Below are positions 1 through 7,622 of a stretch of 64,000 nucleotides of DNA, in pieces. Source of the DNA: CAMLIZ01 sp036231905. GTDB taxonomy: Bacteria > Pseudomonadota > Gammaproteobacteria > Burkholderiales > Burkholderiaceae_C. The notes under the pieces were generated by a model. That model did no database searches, was not told the origin of the DNA, and saw nothing but the letters and a program-made list of their open reading frames with translations. The stretch covers positions 186,001 to 250,000 of the forward strand of contig NZ_JAZARE010000010.1 of NCBI RefSeq assembly GCF_036231905.1. Direction: 5' to 3'. The first letter of the stretch is position 1. Each line of letters opens with the position of its first letter. The translations under genes and the position numbers were made by a program.

Positions 1-120
1 CGCAATGAGGTTGCGCATGCCGGGCCCCAAGCTGTCGAGGGGCAGGTCGTACACCCCGACAATCAGGGGAATGCAGACGATGCGGGCCCAGGTGAGCAGG
101 GTCGGGACGGTGAAGAACAT
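1..120 (-). CDS. pgsA: CDP-diacylglycerol-glycerol-3-phosphate 3-phosphatidyltransferase, N-terminal part
   Basis: Only the first 40 codons are inside the window; the gene continues past position 1. The protein begins MFFTVPTLLTWARIVCIPLI, the typical start of PgsA: a short amphipathic stretch, the conserved N-L/P-x-L-T-x-x-R motif in the form PTLLTWARI, then the first membrane helix. PgsA is an inner-membrane enzyme that makes phosphatidylglycerophosphate, the first committed step of phosphatidylglycerol synthesis. The catalytic CDP-alcohol phosphotransferase motif lies outside the window. It follows uvrC and a small lipoprotein gene on the same strand, and uvrC-pgsA is a common order in Burkholderiales. 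Confidence 0.85.
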   Translation of the reverse strand, partial: MFFTVPTLLTWARIVCIPLIVGVYDLPLDSLGPGMRNLIA

Positions 121-140
121 CGGCCGATTATGGGGTGGCT

Positions 141-638
141 TCACTCGTCCAGCGTTCGGGGCTTGAAGCGCCGGTCTTCGTCGAACAGGAACACCTCGGC
201 AAACTTCCACGGTTTTTTCAGGTGCCGCATGTCGCCATACGGTGCGGCCCGGCGCACGGCATCGATGGCGATCTGCGTGGTGTCCTTGGCCTGGCGGGGC
301 TGGCGCAGCACATGGATGTTGCGCACGCTGCCGTCGCTGTTGAGCTCGATCTCCAGCACCGGGATCGCCAGCAGCGGATCCGGTGCCGCCGTGGTGTAAG
401 TGATGCCCGGGTTGGCGGCCACCATGCGCACCGCGGCCTGGCGCCTGAACTCGTCCCAGTTGCGCGCGGCCACCGGAGAGGCCAGTGCCACCGTAGCAGC
501 TGTGCCGGACGACGACGGTGCAGCGTTCACCGGGGCCTGCGGCGCGTCCATCGGCGGCAGCGGCGAGGAGCCACAACCGGCCAGGAGCGCGGCGGCGGCC
601 ACCACCATGCCGGCCAGGCGAAGTTCAGTGAAGCGCAC
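141..638 (-). CDS. small TonB-C-like lipoprotein
   Basis: A predicted lipoprotein of 165 residues. A GTG start at 638 overlaps the uvrC stop codon and has an AGGAG site seven bases upstream; the first ATG is ten codons further in and would leave almost no signal peptide. The N-terminus is a short hydrophobic signal ending in the lipobox LLAGC, with Cys22 as the lipidated residue. A low-complexity linker follows (about 23-55). The C-terminal half contains LEIELNSDGSVRNIHVLRQ and AIDAVRRAAPYG, which resembles the C-terminal domain of TonB/TolA energy transducers. The TonB box and proline-rich spanning region are missing, so it is not a normal TonB. Its role is unknown. Translational coupling with uvrC suggests shared expression. 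Confidence 0.75.
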   Translation of the reverse strand: MRFTELRLAGMVVAAAALLAGCGSSPLPPMDAPQAPVNAAPSSSGTAATVALASPVAARNWDEFRRQAAVRMVAANPGITYTTAAPDPLLAIPVLEIELNSDGSVRNIHVLRQPRQAKDTTQIAIDAVRRAAPYGDMRHLKKPWKFAEVFLFDEDRRFKPRTLDE

Positions 639-2565
639 GATAGATCTCCTCGGCCAGTTCACGCGAGATGCCGTCGACGCCGGCCAGGTCGTCGACGCCC
701 GCATTGGTGACACCCCGCACGCCGCCAAAACGCTGCAGCAGGCGTGCACGCTTCTTCGGGCCCACGCCGGGAATGTCCTCGAGGCGGCTGCCGCCGGTGC
801 GTACCTTGGCGCGGCGCGCGCGCATGCCGGTGATGGCGAAACGATGTGCCTCGTCACGGATCTGCGCCACCAGCATGAGCGCCGCGGAGTCATGGCCCAG
901 GTACACCTTGGGCCGGCCATCCGCGAAAACAAGCTCCTCCAGCCCCACCTTGCGGCCCTCGCCTTTTTCCACGCCCACGATGAGTGAGAGGTCCAGGCCG
1001 AGCTCCTCGAACACCTCGCGTGCCATGGACACCTGACCGCGGCCGCCATCCACCAGCACCAGGTCCGGCATGCGCGCCGACCCCGTGGCCACGCCCTCGG
1101 CCAGCTTGGCATAACGGCGCGTGAGCACCTGGCGCATGGCGGCATAGTCATCGCCGCCGGTGATGCCGTCGATGTTGTAGCGCCGGTACTGCGAGCTCTG
1201 CATCTGGTGGTTCTCGAACACCACGCAGGACGCCTGAGTGGATTCCCCGGCGGTGTGGCTGATGTCGAAGCACTCGATGCGGAAGGCGTCCATGTCCTCG
1301 GGCGCCAGGTCCAGCGCCTCCACCAGCGCGCGGGTGCGTTCGCGCTGAGAGCCTTCTTCGGCCAGCAGGCGGGCCAGCGCGAGCTCGGCGCCCTTGATCG
1401 CCATGTCCTGCCAGATGCGGCGCTGCTCGCGCGGCTGGTGCTGCGCCGTGACCTTCACGCCGCTGTGCACGCACAGCGCGTCGATCAGCGCCTTGTCCAC
1501 CGGATGGCTCAACACCAGTTGCGGCGGCACGGGGCTGTCCAGGTAGTGCTGGGCGATGAAAGCCTCCAGCACCTGCACCTCCGGCGAGACCTCGTCCGCA
1601 CGTTCCTGGACCTGCTCCGCGCTGAGCGCCGTGGCTTCCTCCACATGGGTGGGAAAGTAGGCGCGGTCGCCCAGGTGCCGGCCGCCGCGCACCATGGCCA
1701 GGTTCACGCAGGCGCGGCCGCCCTGCACGCGCACGGCCAGGATGTCGACGTCCTTGTCTGTCGCGCTGAGCGAGCTGGCATCCACCGACTGCTGGTGCAG
1801 CACGCGCGACAGCGCGGCGATCTGGTTGCGCGTATCCGCGGCGCGCTCGAACTCCAGCGCTTCCGAATAGGCGAGCATCTGCGCCTGCAGGCCGTCGATC
1901 ACCTCCTGCTGCTCGCCGAGCAGGAAGCGTTCGGTGTTGGCCACGTCGCGCTGGTAGTCCTCCGCCGAGATGAGGCCTACGCAGGGCCCCGAGCAGCGGC
2001 GGATCTGGTACAGCAGGCAGGGGCGGGTTCGGTTGTTGAACACGGTGTCCTCGCAGGTGCGCAGGCGGAACACCTTCTGGATCAGCTGGATGGTCTCCTT
2101 CACCGCCCAGGCGCCCGGGTAGGGGCCAAAGTAGCGGTGCTTCTTGTCCACCGAGCCGCGGTAGTAGGCCACCCGTGGGAAGCCATGCGACACCAGCTTG
2201 AGGTAGGGGTAGCTCTTGTCGTCCCGGAACAGGATGTTGAACTTCGGGTTCAACGTCTTGATCAGGTTGTTCTCGAGCAGCAGCGCCTCGGCTTCGGTGC
2301 GCACCACCGTCGTTTCCATGCGCGCGATGCGGCCCACCATGTGGCCGATGCGAGTGCCGCCATGGTCCTTGTGGAAGTAGCTGGATACGCGCTTTTTCAG
2401 GCTGCGTGCCTTGCCCACGTAGAGCACGCCGCCGGCCGCGTCGTAGTAGCGGTACACACCCGGCAGGCTCGGCAAGGCGGCCACCTCGGCCAGCAGGCGC
2501 TCGCGGGTGGCGTCGACCGGCGTGTCGGGCACGTCGGGGGCGGTGGACAGGGGCGTGTCGTTCAT
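625..2565 (-). CDS. uvrC: UvrABC excinuclease subunit C
   Basis: This 646-residue protein is the nuclease subunit of nucleotide excision repair, which cuts the damaged strand on both sides after UvrAB loading. The N-terminal GIY-YIG nuclease is visible in LPGVYRYYD and GGVLYVGKARSLKKR (about 33-60). A cysteine-rich stretch follows (RPCLLYQIRRCSGPC), then a UVR motif that contacts UvrB (ALEFERAADTRNQIAAL). Next is the RNase H-like C-terminal nuclease (FRIECFDISHTAGESTQAS and LVLVDGGRGQ), and the protein ends in a helix-hairpin-helix domain (EDIPGVGPKKRARLLQRFG). Length is normal for the family. It is divergent from earP with only 43 bases between the start codons. Confidence 0.97.
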   Translation of the reverse strand: MNDTPLSTAPDVPDTPVDATRERLLAEVAALPSLPGVYRYYDAAGGVLYVGKARSLKKRVSSYFHKDHGGTRIGHMVGRIARMETTVVRTEAEALLLENNLIKTLNPKFNILFRDDKSYPYLKLVSHGFPRVAYYRGSVDKKHRYFGPYPGAWAVKETIQLIQKVFRLRTCEDTVFNNRTRPCLLYQIRRCSGPCVGLISAEDYQRDVANTERFLLGEQQEVIDGLQAQMLAYSEALEFERAADTRNQIAALSRVLHQQSVDASSLSATDKDVDILAVRVQGGRACVNLAMVRGGRHLGDRAYFPTHVEEATALSAEQVQERADEVSPEVQVLEAFIAQHYLDSPVPPQLVLSHPVDKALIDALCVHSGVKVTAQHQPREQRRIWQDMAIKGAELALARLLAEEGSQRERTRALVEALDLAPEDMDAFRIECFDISHTAGESTQASCVVFENHQMQSSQYRRYNIDGITGGDDYAAMRQVLTRRYAKLAEGVATGSARMPDLVLVDGGRGQVSMAREVFEELGLDLSLIVGVEKGEGRKVGLEELVFADGRPKVYLGHDSAALMLVAQIRDEAHRFAITGMRARRAKVRTGGSRLEDIPGVGPKKRARLLQRFGGVRGVTNAGVDDLAGVDGISRELAEEIYRALH

Positions 2566-2608
2566 CTCGCTTCAATTGTGCCGCGCGGGCCCAAAACATA
2601 ATCGCGGC

Positions 2609-3622
2609 ATGCGCTGGGACCTCTTCTGCCGCGTGATCGACAACTACGGCGACATCGGCGTGTGCTGGCGCCTGGCCGCCGACCTGGGCGCACGTGGCGA
2701 AACAGTGCGTCTCTGGGTGGACGACCCCTCCGCCCTGGCATGGATGGCGCCGCAGGGCGCGGCCGGTGTGGAGCTGGTGAACTGGACCGCCGAGCCGCCG
2801 GGGCTGGTGCCCGGCGAGGTGGTGGTGGAAGCCTTCGGCTGCGACCCGCCGGCGGCGTTCGTGGCCCGCATGGCGCTGCAGCGCCCACCGGTGTGGGTGA
2901 ACCTGGAATACCTGAGCGCGGAGGACTACGTGGAGCGCAGCCATGGCCTGCCTTCGCCGCAGCGCAATGGCCTGACCAAGTGGTTCTTCTATCCTGGGTT
3001 CACGCGACGCACCGGCGGCCTGCTGCGGGAGCCCGGGCTGATGGCGGCGCAGGCGGCCTTCGACCGCACCGCGTGGCTGCATGAGCACGGCATCCATCCC
3101 ACTGCTGGCGAGCGGCTGGTCAGCGTGTTCTGCTACGACGACCCGGCGCTACCGCAGCTGCTGCAGGCGCTGGGGCAGGAGCCCACCCTGGTGCTGCTGG
3201 CGCCGGGCGCGGCGCAACGTGGCGCGGCGGGGATGCCGGCCCTCACAGGCGTGCGCATGCAGGCGTTGCCGTGGCTGACGCAAGCGGACTTCGACCGCCT
3301 GCTCTGGAGCTGCGATGTCAACTTCGTGCGCGGCGAAGACTCTTTCGTTCGCGCCCAGTGGGCGGGCGCACCCTTCGTCTGGCACATCTACCCGCAACGC
3401 GACGGCGCCCATGCGGCCAAGCTGGAAGCCTTCATCGACCATCTGCAACCGGATGCCGCGGTGCGCCAGCTATGGCACGCCTGGAACGGGCTGGCGCCAT
3501 GGCCGGCGAAATTGCCGGCCGTGCAGGACTGGGCCTCGGTCTGCCTGGCCTGGCGTGACACCCTGCTCGCGCAGCCGGACCTTGCCACGCAGTTACTGAG
3601 CTTCGTCCAGCAAAAAGGTTAA
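2609..3622 (+). CDS. earP: EF-P arginine rhamnosyltransferase EarP
   Basis: A 337-residue GT-B glycosyltransferase that moves rhamnose from dTDP-beta-L-rhamnose to an arginine of elongation factor P, activating EF-P for rescue of polyproline stalls. It begins MRWDLFCRVIDNYGDIGVCW, the family hallmark with the conserved D-N-Y/F-G-D-I-G motif that includes the catalytic Asp. The C-terminal nucleotide-sugar site appears as LLWSCDVNFVRGEDSFVRAQW, where the RGEDS motif contacts dTDP, and PFVWHIYPQ. The start is the ATG at 2609, because an upstream in-frame extension runs into the uvrC leader and is not family-like. The substrate gene efp follows after about 105 bases, the usual arrangement for this modification system. 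Confidence 0.96.
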   Translation: MRWDLFCRVIDNYGDIGVCWRLAADLGARGETVRLWVDDPSALAWMAPQGAAGVELVNWTAEPPGLVPGEVVVEAFGCDPPAAFVARMALQRPPVWVNLEYLSAEDYVERSHGLPSPQRNGLTKWFFYPGFTRRTGGLLREPGLMAAQAAFDRTAWLHEHGIHPTAGERLVSVFCYDDPALPQLLQALGQEPTLVLLAPGAAQRGAAGMPALTGVRMQALPWLTQADFDRLLWSCDVNFVRGEDSFVRAQWAGAPFVWHIYPQRDGAHAAKLEAFIDHLQPDAAVRQLWHAWNGLAPWPAKLPAVQDWASVCLAWRDTLLAQPDLATQLLSFVQQKG

Positions 3623-3727
3623 AATCAGCGGCTTTGCGCATTCGCGCCGGCACGGTCCAACCAGTCGGTCGACGGAACGCGCACCCTCCCACGCGTTCCA
3701 GAACGCTCATCCTTTCGACATCCCGTT

Positions 3728-4282
3728 ATGAAACTCGCTCAGGAAATCCGCGCCGGCAACGTGATCATGCAGGGCAAGGACCCGATGGTCGTGCTCAAGA
3801 CCGAATACAGCCGCGGCGGCCGCGGCGCCGCCACCGTGCGCATGAAGATGAAGAACCTGCTCAACGGCGCCGGCGCCGAAGTGGTGTTCAAGGCCGACGA
3901 CAAGATGGACCAGATCGTGCTCGATAAGAAGGAGTGCACGTACACCTACTTCGCCGACCCGATGTACGTCTTCATGGACAGCGAATACAACCAGTTCGAG
4001 GTGGAAGCCGAGAACATGGGTGACGCCATCAGCTACCTCGAGGACAACATGTCCGTCGAAGTGGTGTTCTACGACGGCAAGGCCATCTCGGTCGAACTGC
4101 CCACCACCGTGGTGCGCGAGATCGAGACCGAGCCCGCCGTCAAGGGCGACACCTCCGGCAAGGTGATGAAGCCCGCCCGCCTGGTGGGCACCGGCTTCGA
4201 GATCGCCGTGCCGCTGTTCGTGGAAAACGGCGACAAGGTCGAAATCGACACCCGCACCCACGAATACAAAAAACGCGTCTGA
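3728..4282 (+). CDS. efp: translation elongation factor P
   Basis: The 184-residue EF-P binds between the ribosomal P and E sites and promotes peptide bond formation at consecutive prolines. Three beta-barrel domains fill the sequence, and the N-terminal KOW-like domain carries the modification loop YSRGGRGAATVR. Residue 32 is arginine, not lysine. That is the residue rhamnosylated by EarP in the Pseudomonas/Neisseria-type pathway, and it agrees with earP just upstream. Length and the C-terminal signature GDKVEIDTRTHEYKKRV are standard. A strong hairpin terminator follows 20 bases after the stop. Confidence 0.98.
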   Translation: MKLAQEIRAGNVIMQGKDPMVVLKTEYSRGGRGAATVRMKMKNLLNGAGAEVVFKADDKMDQIVLDKKECTYTYFADPMYVFMDSEYNQFEVEAENMGDAISYLEDNMSVEVVFYDGKAISVELPTTVVREIETEPAVKGDTSGKVMKPARLVGTGFEIAVPLFVENGDKVEIDTRTHEYKKRV

Positions 4283-4301
4283 TCCTTCAGGCGCCAACCG
4301 C

Positions 4302-4324
4302 AAAGGGCACTTCGGTGCCCTTTT
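4302..4324 (+). terminator. Rho-independent terminator after efp
   Basis: A nine-base stem, AAAGGGCAC pairing with GTGCCCTTT, closes on a UUCG tetraloop and runs into T residues. It ends the efp transcript about 20 bases before the mnmC start codon, so mnmC probably has little read-through from efp. Confidence 0.9.
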
Positions 4325-4343
4325 GCCTTATGGTCGGCACGCC

Positions 4344-6251
4344 ATGAAAACCGAAGCCATCCGGCCCGCGCGCATTGACTTCAGCGACGGCGCTGCGCCG
4401 GTGTCGATGGACTTCGGCGACGTGTATCACACGCGCACCGGCGCCCTCCCCCAGGCCCGGCATGTCTTTCTCGGTGGCAACGGGCTGCCGGAGCGCTGGC
4501 GCGGGCGGCGGCGCTTCGTGATCCTGGAAACCGGCTTCGGGCTGGGCAACAACTTCCTGGCCACCTGGCAGGCCTGGCGCGAGGACGTTCAGCGCTGTGG
4601 CCAGTTGGTGTTCCTCTCGATCGAGAAGCACCCGCCCACGCGGGACGACCTGCGGCGCGCGCACGCGCACTCGCCGTTGCAGGCACAGGCCGACGCGCTG
4701 GTTTCGGCCTGGCCCGCCCTCACCCCCAACCTGCACAGCCTGGATTTCGAGGGCGGCCAGGTGCGCCTGCTGCTCGCCCTGGGCGACGTGGCCGACTGGC
4801 TGCGCGAGCTGGTGGCCAGCGTGGACGCCTTCTACCTGGATGGCTTTGCGCCGGCGAAGAACCCCGCCATGTGGGACCGGCGCCTCTTCAAGGCCTTGGC
4901 CCGCCTGGCGGCGCCCGAGGCGACCGCCGCCAGCTGGACCATCGCGCGCCCCGTGCGTGATGGGCTCCACGAGGCCGGCTTCGTCGTGAATCTGGCGCCC
5001 GGCCTGCCGCCCAAGCCGGAGATGACGGTGGCGCGTTATGCGCCGGCCTTCACGCCGCGGCGCGCGCCCTCGCGCCTGACCACCCATGACCCGCCCACCG
5101 ACGCGCTGGTGGTGGGCGCCGGGCTGGCCGGCGCCTGGGCCGCTCATGCGCTCGCCCGTGAAGGCGTGGCCTGTACGGTGATCGATCGCCACGCCAGCCC
5201 GGGCGCGGAAACGTCCGGCAATCCGGCCGGCCTGTTCCACGGGGTGGTGACGCCCGACGATGGCGCCCATGCGCGCTTCAACCGTGCGGCGGCGCTGTTC
5301 GCACAAAGGGCGCTGGCGCCGCTGATGGACAGCGTGCCCGGCCGCATGGAGGGCCTGCTGCGCCTGCATCCCGAAGGCGGCGGCGTCGCGGCCATGCAGG
5401 CGCAGCTGGCGCGGCTGGGGCTGCCGGCAGAGCATGTTCAGGCGCTGGACGCGGCCGCCGCCAGCACTCTCGCCGGGGTGCCGCTCGGCTCGCCGGCCTG
5501 GTTCTACCCTGGCGGTGGCTGGATCTCCCCGGCCGCCCTCACGCAAGCCCTTTTGCAGGGCATTCCGCTCGCCGCGCCGCACCAGGTGCAGGCCTTGCGG
5601 CCGCACGGGCTGCGCTGGCAGGCGCTGGACGAACGGGGCCACGTGATCGCCGAAGCGGCGGTGGTGGTGCTGGCCAACGCGGCCGACGCCCTGCGGCTGC
5701 TGGACCATCCCGCCTGGCCGGTGCAGCGCATCCGCGGCCAGATCACGCTGCTGCACACCGACGCGCCGCTGCCCCGGCTGCCGCTGGCCGGCGCCGGTTA
5801 CGCCATCGCGCTCGGCCAGGAGCGGCTGCTCTGCGGTGCCACCAACCAGCCGGAGGATGCCGAGCCCCTGGTGCGCGAGGCGGACCACCGCAGCAACCTG
5901 GCGCAGCTGGCCCGCCTGCTCGGCACCGAGATCACACCGCGCGGCGAGCTCACCGGCCGCGTGGGCTGGCGTTTTTCTGCCGGCGACCGCCTGCCGGTGC
6001 TGGGGCCGGTGCCTGCAACCTTGCCGGAGAACACCCGGCTCGACCAGCCGCGCTTCGTGCCACGCCGGCCCGGGCTGTACACGCTCACCGCCCTGGGCTC
6101 GCGGGGCATCACCTGGGCGCCGCTGGCGGCGCAGGCGCTGGCCGCCTGGATCACCGGTGCGCCGATTCCGCTGGAGGCCACCCTGCTCGACGTGGTGGAC
6201 GTCGCCCGGTTCACCAGCCGGGCGGCGCGCCGCTCAGCGGGCGGGCGCTGA
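4344..6251 (+). CDS. mnmC: bifunctional tRNA mnm5s2U34 biosynthesis protein MnmC
   Basis: A 635-residue fusion enzyme for the last two steps of mnm5s2U at tRNA wobble position 34. The N-terminal half is the SAM-dependent methyltransferase MnmD: glycine-rich loop LETGFGLGNNF at about 55-65, then DAFYLDGFAPAKNP with the family catalytic motif. The C-terminal half is the FAD-dependent oxidoreductase that removes the carboxymethyl group: Rossmann motif DALVVGAGLAGAWAAHAL near 255, and LYTLTALGSRGITWAPL near the end. The ATG at 4344 is chosen because the upstream TTG lies inside the efp terminator. The last 18 bases overlap the end of the convergent outer-membrane factor gene. Confidence 0.95.
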   Translation: MKTEAIRPARIDFSDGAAPVSMDFGDVYHTRTGALPQARHVFLGGNGLPERWRGRRRFVILETGFGLGNNFLATWQAWREDVQRCGQLVFLSIEKHPPTRDDLRRAHAHSPLQAQADALVSAWPALTPNLHSLDFEGGQVRLLLALGDVADWLRELVASVDAFYLDGFAPAKNPAMWDRRLFKALARLAAPEATAASWTIARPVRDGLHEAGFVVNLAPGLPPKPEMTVARYAPAFTPRRAPSRLTTHDPPTDALVVGAGLAGAWAAHALAREGVACTVIDRHASPGAETSGNPAGLFHGVVTPDDGAHARFNRAAALFAQRALAPLMDSVPGRMEGLLRLHPEGGGVAAMQAQLARLGLPAEHVQALDAAAASTLAGVPLGSPAWFYPGGGWISPAALTQALLQGIPLAAPHQVQALRPHGLRWQALDERGHVIAEAAVVVLANAADALRLLDHPAWPVQRIRGQITLLHTDAPLPRLPLAGAGYAIALGQERLLCGATNQPEDAEPLVREADHRSNLAQLARLLGTEITPRGELTGRVGWRFSAGDRLPVLGPVPATLPENTRLDQPRFVPRRPGLYTLTALGSRGITWAPLAAQALAAWITGAPIPLEATLLDVVDVARFTSRAARRSAGGR

Positions 6252-7622
6252 GCCGGCAGCCGCCCAGCCACCACCGAGCGAGCGGTACACCGCCACCCGG
6301 TTCTGGATCAGCGCCAGCTGGCTCTGAAGCACCGCCTGCTGCGCCGCGAACAGCGAACGCTGGGCGTCCAGCAGTTCCAGGGAGCTTGCCACACCGTTCT
6401 CGAAGCGCAAGGTCGACAGTCGGTAGCGCACCGCCTCGGCGTCCGCCTGCGCCTGCTGCGCGCGCAGCTGCTCCTGCAGCGTGGCACGACCGGCCAGCGC
6501 ATCGGCCACGTCGCGAAACGCCGCCTGGATGGCACGTTCGTACTGCGCCACCGCGATGTCGCGTGCCGCTTCGCTGCCTTGCAGGTTGGCGCGGTTGCGG
6601 CCGGCATCGAACAGCGGCATGAGCAGTTGCGGCGCGAAGGTCCAGGCGGTGCCATGGAACAGGCCGCTGAGCTCGTTGCTCGCGGTGCCGATGCTGCCGG
6701 TGAGCGAGATGCGCGGCCAGAACGCCGCCCGGGCCGCGCCGATGTTGGCGTTGGCGGCGATGAGCTGCTGTTCGGCCTGGCGCACATCGGGCCGCTGAAG
6801 CAAGACCTCGGACGGCAGGCCGGCGGGCAGGTCGGGCAGGCTGGTCGCGCTCCATGCCGCGGCCGGCGGCAGGCCGGCCGGCAGCGGCTGGCCCAGCAGC
6901 AGCTCCAGCGCGTTCTGGTCCAGCGCGCGCTGGCGCCGCTGCTGCACCAGGGCCACCCGGGCCGCTTCCACCAGGGACTGCGCCAGCTGCAGGTCCAGCT
7001 CGGAGATCACGCCGTTGTCAAACCGCAGGCGGGTCAGGCGCAGCGATTCTTCGCGCGTGGCCAGCGTGCGCTCGGTCAGCTGGATCAGCTCGTAATCGCC
7101 GGCAATGGCGTAGTACAGGTTGGCCACCGAAGCCACCAGGGCGATCTGCGCGGCCTTGCGCGCCTCTTCGCTGGCCGCCAGCTGGGCCAGCGCCGCATTG
7201 CTGAGCGAGCGCACGCGGCCAAACAGGTCCAGCTCGAAAGCGGCCACGGCAAAACCCGCGGTATAGGTGGTGCTGATGCTGCCGTTGGCTGCCGGCTGGC
7301 GCGTGGCTCCGGCGGCGAGGTTCACCGTGGGCCACTCGTCGGCGCGCCGCACGCCGGCCTGGGCGCGCGCAGCTTCGATGTTGAGCACCGCCACGCGCAG
7401 GTCGCGGTTGTTCGACAAGGCGGTGCTGATCAGCCGCTGCAGGCGCGCATCGGCAAAGAAGGCCTGCCACTCGCGTTGTGCGGCAGGTGTGCCACCGGCC
7501 GCTGCATCGGCGAACGGGAACTGCGCGGCCACCGGCGCAGCGGGCCGCTCGTAGGTTGGCGCCAGGCTCATGCAGCCCGCCAGCGCCGCCGCGCACGCCA
7601 CGGAAAGAAGACGCGCGGTCAT
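6234..7622 (-). CDS. RND efflux outer membrane factor lipoprotein (NodT/OprM family)
   Basis: The outer-membrane channel of a tripartite drug efflux pump, 462 residues. The signal peptide ends in the lipobox AALAGC with Cys17 as lipid anchor, followed by SLAPTYERP, typical of the family. Two internally homologous alpha-helical/beta halves each carry the OEP-domain pattern; examples are RLISTALSNNRDLRVAVLNI and LDAQRSLFAAQQAVLQSQLALIQNRVAVYRSLGGGW, the latter near the C-terminus. The start codon overlaps the stop codon of the upstream transporter gene by four bases, so the two are translationally coupled. The 3' end overlaps convergent mnmC by 18 bases. Confidence 0.95.
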   Translation of the reverse strand: MTARLLSVACAAALAGCMSLAPTYERPAAPVAAQFPFADAAAGGTPAAQREWQAFFADARLQRLISTALSNNRDLRVAVLNIEAARAQAGVRRADEWPTVNLAAGATRQPAANGSISTTYTAGFAVAAFELDLFGRVRSLSNAALAQLAASEEARKAAQIALVASVANLYYAIAGDYELIQLTERTLATREESLRLTRLRFDNGVISELDLQLAQSLVEAARVALVQQRRQRALDQNALELLLGQPLPAGLPPAAAWSATSLPDLPAGLPSEVLLQRPDVRQAEQQLIAANANIGAARAAFWPRISLTGSIGTASNELSGLFHGTAWTFAPQLLMPLFDAGRNRANLQGSEAARDIAVAQYERAIQAAFRDVADALAGRATLQEQLRAQQAQADAEAVRYRLSTLRFENGVASSLELLDAQRSLFAAQQAVLQSQLALIQNRVAVYRSLGGGWAAAGSAPAR

